Source: Vicinamibacterales bacterium
GTDB taxonomy: Bacteria; Acidobacteriota; Vicinamibacteria; Vicinamibacterales; Fen-181
Reading direction: 5' to 3'
DNA length: 64,000 nucleotides
NCBI GenBank assembly: GCA_036504215.1
Contig: DASXVO010000043.1
Coordinates: forward strand, 1 to 64,000
The stretch's first letter is position 1. Each line of letters begins with the position of its first letter. Below the pieces are notes generated by a model, which was given only the letters and a program-made list of their open reading frames with translations, ran no database searches and had not been told where the DNA came from. The translations under genes and the position numbers were made by a program. This document shows, in pieces, positions 18,409 to 26,629 of this stretch.

Positions 18409-18855
18409 ATGGCTGACACGCCCCCAGCTGCCGATGAAGTACGCGCCCTGCTCGCAAGGGTCCGCAAACGGCTCGAGCAGGCGCGTCGCCAAACCGAAGT
18501 GCGCATCGTCGAACCGTTCGAGCCCGACGCACTGGTGCAATTCAAGGACCCAATCGCCCGCGTTGGCCGCACGGCGTCCTGGTTGCGCCGCCACGACAAG
18601 GACGGATGGCCGTCGAGTGCGACCGGCGAGCTGGCTCGGATCGCCCCGACGCTCAGACAGGCGGACGACATCCTCTCCAAGTGGACCGCGCACGGATCCC
18701 AGCGGATCGATATCGACTATTTCGGATCGAAGCCCGGCGAGGCTGGAGAGATGGAGCGGCGTTCCGCACCGGGCGTGCGAATCAGGCTCGACGATTTCAA
18801 ACGCCTGACGAAACTCCTGGGTGACTTGCCTGGAGATGACCCCACGGATGCCTGA
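18409..18855 (+). CDS. Small soluble protein of unknown function
   Basis: This is a 148-residue charged protein with no signal peptide or membrane helix. It opens with a helical region rich in Arg and Ala (ALLARVRKRLEQARRQTEVR). The middle has DPIARVGRTASWLRRHDKDGWP and the end is acidic. I recognise no domain. AAGGAGAAATGGT precedes the ATG, a strong RBS. It is the third gene of the membrane-protein cluster, 14 nt after the previous stop, and may be its cytoplasmic partner. Confidence 0.7.
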   Translation: MADTPPAADEVRALLARVRKRLEQARRQTEVRIVEPFEPDALVQFKDPIARVGRTASWLRRHDKDGWPSSATGELARIAPTLRQADDILSKWTAHGSQRIDIDYFGSKPGEAGEMERRSAPGVRIRLDDFKRLTKLLGDLPGDDPTDA

Positions 18856-18936
18856 TACGGAAGGCGTGAGGCGCGGGCGCTGAGACCCACGCCTCCCACT
18901 CCGTCGTTCGTCGAGGATGCGTTTCCCTGCGTCCGG

Positions 18937-19431
18937 CTACGCGGGTTCGTCCGCGCTCGGACCGTAGATGGACGGCACCGGGACGTCGTTGAGGCGCAGA
19001 TAGACGCTCATCTGACCCCGGTGGTGCACGTTGTGGTTGAACACCCACGCGCGCACGACCGCCACCTTTGGCATGGTAAAGAGGTCCTGGCCCTTGTTCT
19101 TCAGGGTCCAGGGTGACATGAACTGGGCGTCGGTTGCGGCGTCGATCAGCGGTCGCGCCACGGCCACCATCTTGTCGAACTTGGCCAGCACGGCCTCGCG
19201 CGTCGCGGGAATGTCGGACGTGTGATCGCCGCCCATGTCGAGGCTGTCGAGCGTGAGCGTCTCCTTCACCCAGCCGGGAATCTCGGCGAGGTGTCCGGCC
19301 AGCCGGCCGAGCGTCATCGACTTGTCGTGCGGTTTCCAGCCGAACTTGCCGTCGGGCACGCGCGCGAGCACCTTGCGGGTCAGCGCCATCTCGTGATCGA
19401 ACTCCGGCAACAGTGCATCCTTGATCGCCAT
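18937..19431 (-). CDS. DinB-family protein (DinB/YfiT-like four-helix bundle)
   Basis: The 164-residue protein matches DinB/YfiT-like putative metalloenzymes. It starts with a helix containing FDHEMALTRKVLARVPDGKFGWKPHDKSMTLGRLAGHLAEIPGW. It ends with the conserved VFNHNVHHRGQMSVYLRLNDVPVPSIYG. The three metal-binding histidines fit GHL in the first part and HNVHHRGQ. Relatives use bacillithiol, mycothiol or other thiols, or have no known function. The ATG at 19431 follows AAGGAG by a normal spacing. It is monocistronic, with about 250 bp of unassigned DNA upstream. Confidence 0.88.
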   Translation of the reverse strand: MAIKDALLPEFDHEMALTRKVLARVPDGKFGWKPHDKSMTLGRLAGHLAEIPGWVKETLTLDSLDMGGDHTSDIPATREAVLAKFDKMVAVARPLIDAATDAQFMSPWTLKNKGQDLFTMPKVAVVRAWVFNHNVHHRGQMSVYLRLNDVPVPSIYGPSADEPA

Positions 19432-19684
19432 GGGGGATCTCCTTGTGTGTGCTGAGTGTCCTCCTATGTTACGCCGGTCCGCGCCAAAGTGACCAGGCGC
19501 CGAGCGGCACGGGCACGGAGGCCAGCCACCGCTCAATTCCTCGTAACCTCGTGGGGTCCTTGCGTCATGGACTTGCAGGTGATCGGCCGGCGCGTTCGAC
19601 CGGTCGCTTGCCGATCGCGCCGCCAGACGGTACATTCCGTCGTGCTGCCCCGGCGCGGATCGCCCGGGAACTCGTCACACGGGA

Positions 19685-22426
19685 GTGATTGTGCCAACCA
19701 TCATCGCGATTGTGGTCGGTGGCGTGATCGGCGCGGTCTGGGGCGGGAGTTTTGGCGCAGTCGCCGGCGCGGCCCTGGCGTGGCTGTTGATGAGATCGTT
19801 CCGGCTCGAGAAGCAACTCGCCAGCCTGCGGCAGGCGCTCGATGCTGCCGAGAAACGGTGGTCGATCAGCCAACGTGTTCCTGTCGCCCCGCCGCCGATC
19901 GCGACATCGGCTGTCACTTCTGTCCCACCGCCGGTCACAGTCACGCCGCGGTCGACTCCGCCAGAGCCACCGACCGATACATCTCCCGTCGTGCGGCCGG
20001 TTCCGCCGTCGGCACCGCGCCGTGTAGAGGCGCCCGCACGTCTTTTCCCGGACGCGGCAGGTGCCGAGGACTCGGACGAACTGTCGCGCCTCATGGGCTG
20101 GCTGCTGGGCGGCAACACCATCGTCAAGGTCGGCATCGGCATCCTGTTCATCGGTCTCGCCTTCCTGGCCAAGTACGCCTCCGAACACGTTCAGGTCCCG
20201 GTGGAAGTGCGGCTGAGCTCCATTGGGGGCGCCGCGCTGGTCCTGTTGGCCATCGGGTGGCGGCTGCGAGAGCGACGGCCCGGATATGCCCAGACACTCC
20301 AGGGCGGCGCTGTGGCCGTTCTGTACCTGACGCTGTTCGTGGCGTTCCGTTTCTACGGCGTGCTGGCGGTCGGGCCTGTCTTCGGTTTGATGGTGATGGT
20401 GGCGGTTCTCGCCGCCGCGCTGGCCGTGCTGCAGGACGCCCCCTCGCTTGCGGTGATCGGCGCGCTCGGCGGTTTCGCGACTCCCCTGCTGGTCTCAACC
20501 GGCACCGGCAACTATGTCGCGCTGTTCAGCTACTACCTGGTGCTCGACCTCGGCATCGCCGCCGTGGCCTGGTACAGAACGTGGCGAGCCCTCAACCTGA
20601 TTGGCTTCCTGTTCACGTTCCTCGTGGGCACGGCATGGGGCGTCCTGCAGTACCAGCAGTCCCACTACCAGGCCAGCCAGACATTCCTCGCGACTTTCTT
20701 CCTGGTGTTCGTTGCGATCACGCTGATGCCGGCGCGCCAGCAACCTGCCGCGGTTCCGGCCGGGCGTGCTGACGGGTGGGTCAACGGCACGTTGCTCTTC
20801 GGCGTTCCCACCGTCACGTTTGCGCTGCAATACGGTCTCGTGCGGAACACCGCCTCTGGTGTGGCGTTGTCAGCATTGGCCCTGGCGGCTTTCTACGTGC
20901 TGCTGGCGGCGTGGATGCGCGCGCGTCCGCATCTGGCGGTGGTGTTCGAGGGCAGCCTCGCAATCGGCACGGTGTTCCTCACGCTCACGATTCCGTTTGC
21001 GCTCGACGCGCGGAGCACGGCCGGGGCCTGGGCCCTCGAGGGCGCAGGACTCGTATGGCTGGGGTTCCGGCAGACGCGCCCGCTCGGGCGAGTGTTCGGG
21101 TACGGGCTGCTGCTGCTTGCCGGCGGTGTGCTGCTGGTCACGGCTGCAGTCGGCGCGGCCCCAACTCGAATGCTCGATGCGACGCTGCTGAACGCCCTGC
21201 TCGTGGCTGCGTCGTCGATCGCGGGCGCATGGTTCGTGCAGAGGTCCGCTGATCGGACCACGACGTCCTCATGGTTCGACGCGGACGTCGAACGAGCGGC
21301 CGAGCCGGTGCTGATTGGGTGGGCCACGCTGTGGCTCGCCTTTGCCGCCTACGTCGAGATCGGAACCTTCGTGAAGCCGGAGTTCCAGCTGGCCGCCTCG
21401 CTCGCATGTCTGAGCGCGGTGGCACTCGTATACGCCGGCCTGTCGGTATGGCTGCAGTGGAGACTGATCGCGACGCCAGTCATTGGCCACGCGCCGCTGC
21501 TCGTGCTGGGCGTCGTGGCCAGCGCCTTCCTGAAGGCGAGTCCAATCGAGGCGGGCGGATGGTGGGCATGGCCCCTTGCACTGGCGACTCATCTCGTCGT
21601 GCTCGGTCGCGCCGCGCCGCAGTGGTCCGCGGGCACGCGAGAATCCGTGCACCTGCTGGGCGTCGTGGTGCTGGCCGCGCTCGGCGCGCTGCAGGGTCGT
21701 TCGATCACGTCGGATTGGGGCGAGTCCACCAGCGCATGGGCCTGGCTCGGCTGGCTCGCCTTTCCTGCTGGCCTCTTGCTCGTGCTGCCGCGCCCGGCGA
21801 CTGCGCGGGTGTGGCCGGTGAGCGCGGCGCCGCGAGCCTACCAGACCGACGCGGCTGGTGCCTTGACGTTCGGCCTGTTGCTCTGGGCATTCGTCGCCAA
21901 CGCGGCGTCCAACGGGTCGGCTGCGCCGCTGCCGCACGTGCCCCTGCTGAACCCGCTCGACCTGGGCGTGGGCGTCGCGCTGTTCGCGGCGTGGCGCTGG
22001 AGGGAGAGCGACGCGGCGCGCATCGCGTCCGCGTGGGTACCCAGGCTGGCCTTCGCGTGCATGGCCGGCGACGGGTTCATCTGGCTGAACGCGATCCTGA
22101 TCCGCGCGTTCCACCACTATCGCGGCGTGCCGTTCCACGTGGATGCGTGGATGGCGTCGCTGGCTGTGCAGACGGGTATTTCGCTGCTGTGGACGGTCAC
22201 CGCGCTCGTGTTGATGTGGCTCGCGGCCCGGTATGTCCTCCGCGCGCCATGGATGGCGGGTGCCGCGCTATTGGGCGCAGTCGTGCTGAAGCTGCTGATC
22301 GTGGATCTGTCCGGCTCGGGCACGGTGACCCGCATCGTGTCGTTCATCGGCGTCGGCGTATTGATGCTCGTCATCGGGTACGTGGCCCCGCTGCCCGGGA
22401 AGGGGGAGCGCCATGAGGTTTTGTAG
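19685..22426 (+). CDS. DUF2339 polytopic membrane protein
   Basis: This protein of about 913 residues has an N-terminal helix, a proline-rich linker (residues about 65-120) and the DUF2339 start NTIVKVGIGILFIGLAFLAKYASE. More than twenty hydrophobic helices follow up to the C-terminus. Family function is unknown; a role in envelope or polymer biology has been suggested by context only. A GTG at 19685 or 19691 serves as start, and the weak RBS does not decide between them. Its end overlaps the DUF3999 gene by 14 bp. That pairing recurs across bacteria and argues for a DUF2339-DUF3999 complex in the inner membrane. Confidence 0.88.
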   Translation: MIVPTIIAIVVGGVIGAVWGGSFGAVAGAALAWLLMRSFRLEKQLASLRQALDAAEKRWSISQRVPVAPPPIATSAVTSVPPPVTVTPRSTPPEPPTDTSPVVRPVPPSAPRRVEAPARLFPDAAGAEDSDELSRLMGWLLGGNTIVKVGIGILFIGLAFLAKYASEHVQVPVEVRLSSIGGAALVLLAIGWRLRERRPGYAQTLQGGAVAVLYLTLFVAFRFYGVLAVGPVFGLMVMVAVLAAALAVLQDAPSLAVIGALGGFATPLLVSTGTGNYVALFSYYLVLDLGIAAVAWYRTWRALNLIGFLFTFLVGTAWGVLQYQQSHYQASQTFLATFFLVFVAITLMPARQQPAAVPAGRADGWVNGTLLFGVPTVTFALQYGLVRNTASGVALSALALAAFYVLLAAWMRARPHLAVVFEGSLAIGTVFLTLTIPFALDARSTAGAWALEGAGLVWLGFRQTRPLGRVFGYGLLLLAGGVLLVTAAVGAAPTRMLDATLLNALLVAASSIAGAWFVQRSADRTTTSSWFDADVERAAEPVLIGWATLWLAFAAYVEIGTFVKPEFQLAASLACLSAVALVYAGLSVWLQWRLIATPVIGHAPLLVLGVVASAFLKASPIEAGGWWAWPLALATHLVVLGRAAPQWSAGTRESVHLLGVVVLAALGALQGRSITSDWGESTSAWAWLGWLAFPAGLLLVLPRPATARVWPVSAAPRAYQTDAAGALTFGLLLWAFVANAASNGSAAPLPHVPLLNPLDLGVGVALFAAWRWRESDAARIASAWVPRLAFACMAGDGFIWLNAILIRAFHHYRGVPFHVDAWMASLAVQTGISLLWTVTALVLMWLAARYVLRAPWMAGAALLGAVVLKLLIVDLSGSGTVTRIVSFIGVGVLMLVIGYVAPLPGKGERHEVL

Positions 22427-23828
22427 CCTGACCTGGCCGATCGCCCTGGCGGTGGCTTGCGGCGCAGCCGTGCAAGGCGCGGAGGAGACGACGTTCCGCT
22501 ACCAGGCGCCGATAGTCGTGAGCCAGCCCGGGGCCTTCGTGCTGGTACCGTTGTCCGTCGAGGTCTACGCCCACAGCCAGCAGACCGGATTGAACGACCT
22601 GCGCGTCATCGACGCCCACGGCGAGCGGGTGCCGTTCGCTCTTCTCGACCCTCGCGGCAGCCAGGTCGAGATCACCGACCAGACTCGCGAGGCGACGATC
22701 TACCCGTTGCCCCCGAGGCCCGCTGCCGACGGAACCTGGGCGGCGCCAGTCGAACTCACCGTCGAGGGCGATCGCATCAACGTGAAGCGGCGACCCGGAG
22801 TGAGCACTGCCGGCACCGCTGGACAGCGCTCGGGCGGGTGGCTCGTGGACTTGGGCGAACGCAGGCCGTCGGACCCACCACCGCGGGCGCTGCGCTTCGA
22901 TTGGACTGGCCCGGCCGAGTTCACCGCAGCCTACCAGTTCGAGACGAGCGACGACCTCCGCCGCTGGCATCCGGGCGGTGCCGGCCAGTTGATGGCGCTG
23001 GTGTCGGCAGCGGGGACACTCTCGCAACAAAGCGTCGTGCTGCCGCTCGCCGCGGGCCGGTTCGTCAGGCTCGTGTGGGTCGATGACGCGACGCCACCGG
23101 CAATCGTCAGGGCACAGGTGCTGAGTCCGGAGCAGCGGACCATCGCGCTCGATCCACCGGCTGAACTCGTCTTCTCCCCCGGCGCGAAGCCGACCGGGAA
23201 GCCGGCGGCAGCGGATACCGACACGCACGCACTGTTCTTCGATCTCGGCGGCGCGCTGCCGATCGGGCAGGTGGAGTTGCGGTGGACCGGCGGCACGCAT
23301 GTCGCGCCTGTGCGCATCGAGGGTCGAACCCAGGTTGGCAACTCCTGGTCATCGCTCCTGGCGGGCGTCTTCTACCGGCTCGATAGAGACGGCGTCGTCA
23401 GCACATCCGGCCCGGTCACGGTCGGAGCCCTCGCACGCTACGTGCGGGTCTCCCCCGATCCGCGCGCCGGCGTCCTGGACCCGATGCGAACGCGGCTCGT
23501 CGTGAGGGCGCACCTCGCCAGCCTGGTGTTCGCGGCACAGGGCCAGGCGCCGTACACGCTGCTCGCGGGTTCGGCCACGGCCCCCGCAGGTCCGTTGCCT
23601 GTGGGCACTCTGGTGCCAGCCCTCGACGATGAGCGCGCACGATTCGGCCGAGCGGCGCTGGGCACGTGGATTGAGGTCGCTGCCGCCGCGCGGCAAGCCG
23701 GGGCGGAGCGCCGACAGGCGATCTTCAGGCTGGTGCTGCTGTGGAGCGTGCTCGTCGGCGGCGTGACCGGCCTGGCGTTCATGGTCTGGCGCCTCGCGCG
23801 CGGAACGACACCAGGGACACGCGGCTGA
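22413..23828 (+). CDS. DUF3999 exported, membrane-anchored protein
   Basis: The 471-residue protein begins with a signal peptide (MRFCSLTWPIALAVACGAAVQGAE). Beta-rich periplasmic modules follow, containing FRYQAPI and PLPPRPAADG. It ends with one C-terminal helix (LVLLWSVLVGGVTGLAFMVW) and a short cytoplasmic tail. This is the DUF3999 layout. The start codon overlaps the end of the DUF2339 gene, so translation is probably coupled. I infer that it is the periplasmic arm of a complex with the DUF2339 protein. No enzymatic motif is seen. Confidence 0.87.
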   Translation: MRFCSLTWPIALAVACGAAVQGAEETTFRYQAPIVVSQPGAFVLVPLSVEVYAHSQQTGLNDLRVIDAHGERVPFALLDPRGSQVEITDQTREATIYPLPPRPAADGTWAAPVELTVEGDRINVKRRPGVSTAGTAGQRSGGWLVDLGERRPSDPPPRALRFDWTGPAEFTAAYQFETSDDLRRWHPGGAGQLMALVSAAGTLSQQSVVLPLAAGRFVRLVWVDDATPPAIVRAQVLSPEQRTIALDPPAELVFSPGAKPTGKPAAADTDTHALFFDLGGALPIGQVELRWTGGTHVAPVRIEGRTQVGNSWSSLLAGVFYRLDRDGVVSTSGPVTVGALARYVRVSPDPRAGVLDPMRTRLVVRAHLASLVFAAQGQAPYTLLAGSATAPAGPLPVGTLVPALDDERARFGRAALGTWIEVAAAARQAGAERRQAIFRLVLLWSVLVGGVTGLAFMVWRLARGTTPGTRG

Positions 23829-23899
23829 CCGACTTGCGGCCGTTCGGATCGCCCGCATCCTCGACTCGAGTCTGCGCCACTGCATTCGCGTCACTTGTC

Positions 23900-24198
23900 C
23901 TACGCGCAGGCCGGCGGCGGATACTTCCGCATCGTGTAGGTCACGCCTTCCTTCTCCTTCCACCGCGGCGCGTTCCTGGTTGTCGGGGCCCGGTCACGAT
24001 CACGTGAAGACCGTGGCTCGGGGCGTTGGACGGCATTTGGACGACGCACATGCGGTTTCGGCCGGGCTCTTCATCGCGCCGCGCCTGGTGCGATTCTGAG
24101 AGGACGGCTCCGGCCTCGAACTGGGACAGCTCATCCTTGGCGTGATCGGACCGGCTCTGCGGATCCCTCGAGATGTCGGACGTTCCGGCCCCATCCAC
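23900..24198 (-). pseudogene. Possible degraded small gene
   Basis: A minus-strand frame reads DELSQFEAGAVLSESHQARR and continues to MCVVQMPSNAPSHGLHVIVT. A shifted frame then gives NAPRWKEKEGVTYTMRKYPPPACA and a stop at 23900-23902. The two parts look like one protein broken by a frameshift, but I cannot name a family and see no RBS. Apart from this, 23829-24276 holds nothing I can support. Confidence 0.3.
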
Positions 24199-24276
24199 CC
24201 GGCGGCGCGCGCCAGGCCGCTGGTCCGTGTTTTGCTGGCCGAGTCAGCGGGCTATCACCATCTTGGAGCACATCGA

Positions 24277-24768
24277 ATGGGTTGCCGTTCGCAGGGAATC
24301 ACTGTGCCAGTTCGCCGTTTGTCCGTCGAACGCGTCGCGGTCTCGGTTCGCATGCAGGCACTCGCAACGGCCGCGGCGCTCGTCGTGGCCGTCACCGGTG
24401 GAAGCACGGCCGCCTGCGTCGCGACGCAGCCCGCCACTGATACGAGCACTCCGGTCTCACCCAGCGGTTCGTCATCTCCTCCGTCTGGTACGTCAGCTGG
24501 ACCGCTCGCCTACAACCCGGACATGGTACCGATCTTCGCGTCCGACTGTGTCCCGTGCCACACGGGCTCGCGGCCACTCGGCGGCTACTCGATGGCCAAC
24601 TACACGGCGGTCATGCGGGACGTGACGCCGGGCAGCGCCCGGTCGGTGCTCGTCACCAAGACGCAGTCGGGCGGAAGCATGTATCGCTACTTCAGCGTGG
24701 ACCGCGCGGGCCGCGCCGACATGGTGAGGCGCTGGGTTGTGGACGACCAGGCCGCGGCGACGCGGTGA
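24277..24768 (+). CDS. Small monohaem c-type cytochrome-like exported protein
   Basis: The 163-residue protein has an internal hydrophobic export segment (LATAAALVVAVTGGSTAAC, possibly a lipobox Cys). A Ser/Pro/Thr-rich linker follows. A haem c motif CVPCH lies in NPDMVPIFASDCVPCHTGSRP. It ends with SGGSMYRYFSVDRAGRADMVRRWV, typical of short class I cytochrome domains in which a distal Met ligates the haem; here the Met of SGGSMYRY is the candidate. TTGGAG lies about 9 nt before the ATG at 24277. The N-terminus is long before the hydrophobic part, so the true start may be the ATG at about 24352. It leads the redox operon that follows. Confidence 0.7.
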   Translation: MGCRSQGITVPVRRLSVERVAVSVRMQALATAAALVVAVTGGSTAACVATQPATDTSTPVSPSGSSSPPSGTSAGPLAYNPDMVPIFASDCVPCHTGSRPLGGYSMANYTAVMRDVTPGSARSVLVTKTQSGGSMYRYFSVDRAGRADMVRRWVVDDQAAATR

Positions 24769-24782
24769 CCGGAGGTCTCAGG

Positions 24783-25331
24783 ATGAAACGACTGGTGGGT
24801 GGCCGCGCGATCGCGGCCATGACAATCACAATCGCTTTCCTCGCGTCGCCGGGTCGGGTCGCCGCCGCGGCGCCACAATCCGGGGCCCCAGGGCAGCCGG
24901 CGCCGGCTGTTCGCCTGTCCTCGGCAGACGGCTCGGTCCTTTCGCTGGCCGACCTGAAGGGGCGGGTCGTGCTCGTGGACTTCTGGGCGAGCTGGTGCGC
25001 CCCATGCCGCCGCTCGTTTCCCGCGCTCGATCGCCTCTACGTGAACCTCAAGTCACGCGGCTTCGAGGTGATTGCGGTGAACCTCGACGAGCGGCGACAG
25101 GACGCGGTCGACTTCCTCGTCGCGCGGCCTCACGAGACCACCGTCGTCTTCGATCCCGAGGGGGCAAGCGCGCGGGCGTTCGGTCTCGCCGGCATGCCGA
25201 CATCATTCCTGATCGATCGAGAAGGACGCATCCGGTTCGTACACGTCGGATACACGGACAAGGTGCTCGACGCCTACCGGCGCGAGATCGAGCAGTTGCT
25301 GACCGAACCGTCGGCGGAGGGGAACAGATGA
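24783..25331 (+). CDS. TlpA/ResA-like periplasmic thioredoxin
   Basis: The 182-residue protein has a signal peptide (MTITIAFLASPGRVAAAA) and a thioredoxin-fold domain with FWASWCAPCRRSFPALDRLY as the redox centre. It also has the cis-proline loop GLAGMPTSFLIDREG. TlpA/ResA proteins keep cysteines reduced outside the cytoplasm, for example for haem attachment to CxxCH proteins. Two neighbours carry CxxCH motifs, so such a role fits. GGAGG precedes the ATG. The stop overlaps the next start as ATGA, which indicates translational coupling. Confidence 0.92.
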   Translation: MKRLVGGRAIAAMTITIAFLASPGRVAAAAPQSGAPGQPAPAVRLSSADGSVLSLADLKGRVVLVDFWASWCAPCRRSFPALDRLYVNLKSRGFEVIAVNLDERRQDAVDFLVARPHETTVVFDPEGASARAFGLAGMPTSFLIDREGRIRFVHVGYTDKVLDAYRREIEQLLTEPSAEGNR

Positions 25332-25558
25332 CCGGGAAGCCGCGTGTTGGACTGCTCATCGCCGGAGCGCTGCTGCTTGCGGCGCTGACGGGCGGTTGCG
25401 CGACCGTCCAGCCATGGCAGCGCGGAAGACTCGCGGACCCCTGCATGGTGTTCGATTACGACGGGGGCCAGGCCGACTTTGCCAGCCACTGGCAGACCGC
25501 GCGCGAAGGCTCCGCCGGCGGATTTGGGGTCCAGGGAGGAGGCTGCGGGTGCAAGTAG
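25328..25558 (+). CDS. DUF4266 small lipoprotein with Cys-rich tail
   Basis: The 76-residue protein has a lipoprotein signal (LLLAALTGGC, lipobox LTGGC). The DUF4266 core is VQPWQRGRLADPCMVFD, and a C-terminal tail ends GGGCGCK. The family is uncharacterised but is regularly next to DUF3570 barrels and ApbE. The terminal Gly/Cys motif could bind metal, form disulfides with the TlpA partner, or be a modification site; this is inference. It overlaps the TlpA gene by 4 bp and the DUF3570 gene by 10 bp. Confidence 0.85.
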   Translation: MTGKPRVGLLIAGALLLAALTGGCATVQPWQRGRLADPCMVFDYDGGQADFASHWQTAREGSAGGFGVQGGGCGCK

Positions 25559-26622
25559 GCTGGTCCTCGAGGGCGGCGGCCGTCGTAGCCGGTGGCCTGG
25601 CGGCGAGCGTGGTCCTCGCGTCGGCGGCGATCCGCGCCGAGAGCGTGCTCAACCTGCAGTTCCACACGTTCCAGGACAGCCGCGGGGTGACCGTGCTCGA
25701 GCCGATTGTCGATCTCGACAAGGACTTCACCGATCGCTCGGGTCTCAAGGTGAAGTTCGGGGTCGACGCGATCACGGCGGCGTCCGACTCCTGCGCCCGG
25801 TGCCACCCGGACGGCCACAGCAGCGGCAGGACGTTCGTCAACTTCGACTACCGGCGCAAGTTCGGCGCGTTCAAGGTGGATGTGGGTGGCGAGATCAGCC
25901 GGGAGAACTTCTACGCGGCCGACACCGCCCTGGTGTCGGTTTCGCGCGATCTGAACAAGGGCAATACGACGATCGCCGGTGGCTATTCCTTCTCGTTGAA
26001 CCGGCCGCAACTGCATCCGACGCAGACCGTCGAGAACCAGTACGCCCATGACCTGTTCGCATCTCTCACCCAGACGCTGACACGGGGAACGATCGTACAG
26101 CTCGCCTATGACTACAACCGGATCAGCGGGTTCCAGAGCAACCCCTTCCTGCGGACGAGCGTGGACAACCTGATGGTCGTCGGCAACGCCCCAGACCTCC
26201 GGACCCGCCAGGCGATCGTGGTGCGGTTGCGGCAGGCGTTGCCGGCGGCGACGTACCTCGAGACCGACTACCGGCGGTACACCGACAGTTGGTCGGTGCA
26301 CTCGAACACGGTCTCAGTCGGACTCGAACACTACTTCAGACCGACGCTGCTCGTCGGCTTCACCTACCGGTGGTACGACCAGACGGCAGCCTTCTTCTAC
26401 CAGCCCTTCTACCTCGGCAGCCCTGAGTTCTACACCGGAGACTTCCGGCTGGCGCCGTTCAACGCGGGTACCTACAGCGGGCACGTGCTCTACACCCCGG
26501 CGAACCGGCTGTTCGATCTCCTGCCCGACAAGACCGCGCTGGACCTGCGGTACGACCGGTACCTCGCGAGCACAGGGTTCCAGGCAGCCATGTTCTCGTT
26601 CGGCCTGCGCGTGCCGTTCTGA
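25549..26622 (+). CDS. DUF3570 outer-membrane beta-barrel with a CxxCH motif
   Basis: The protein is 357 residues with a GTG start at 25549, chosen because GGGAGGAGG lies just upstream; an ATG start would lose the signal peptide (AAVVAGGLAASVVLASAAIRAES). Alternating strands such as TYLETDYRRYTDSW, and a terminal aromatic GLRVPF, indicate an outer-membrane barrel of the DUF3570 family. Early in the barrel, ASDSCARCHPDGHSSGRT contains CARCH, a possible covalent haem c site. That is unusual for a barrel and matches the cytochrome and thioredoxin encoded just upstream. Translation overlaps the DUF4266 gene. Confidence 0.85.
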   Translation: MQVGWSSRAAAVVAGGLAASVVLASAAIRAESVLNLQFHTFQDSRGVTVLEPIVDLDKDFTDRSGLKVKFGVDAITAASDSCARCHPDGHSSGRTFVNFDYRRKFGAFKVDVGGEISRENFYAADTALVSVSRDLNKGNTTIAGGYSFSLNRPQLHPTQTVENQYAHDLFASLTQTLTRGTIVQLAYDYNRISGFQSNPFLRTSVDNLMVVGNAPDLRTRQAIVVRLRQALPAATYLETDYRRYTDSWSVHSNTVSVGLEHYFRPTLLVGFTYRWYDQTAAFFYQPFYLGSPEFYTGDFRLAPFNAGTYSGHVLYTPANRLFDLLPDKTALDLRYDRYLASTGFQAAMFSFGLRVPF

Positions 26623-26629
26623 GGGGGAA

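Noticed and set aside
18845-18905. Hairpin after the 18409 gene
   Set aside because: GTGAGGCG and CGCCTCCCAC pair imperfectly and the loop is long; too weak to call.
25328-25558. DUF4266 gene as a RiPP precursor
   Set aside because: The GGGCGCK tail is tempting, but the protein has a clear lipoprotein signal, belongs to DUF4266, and no RiPP-modifying enzyme is adjacent.
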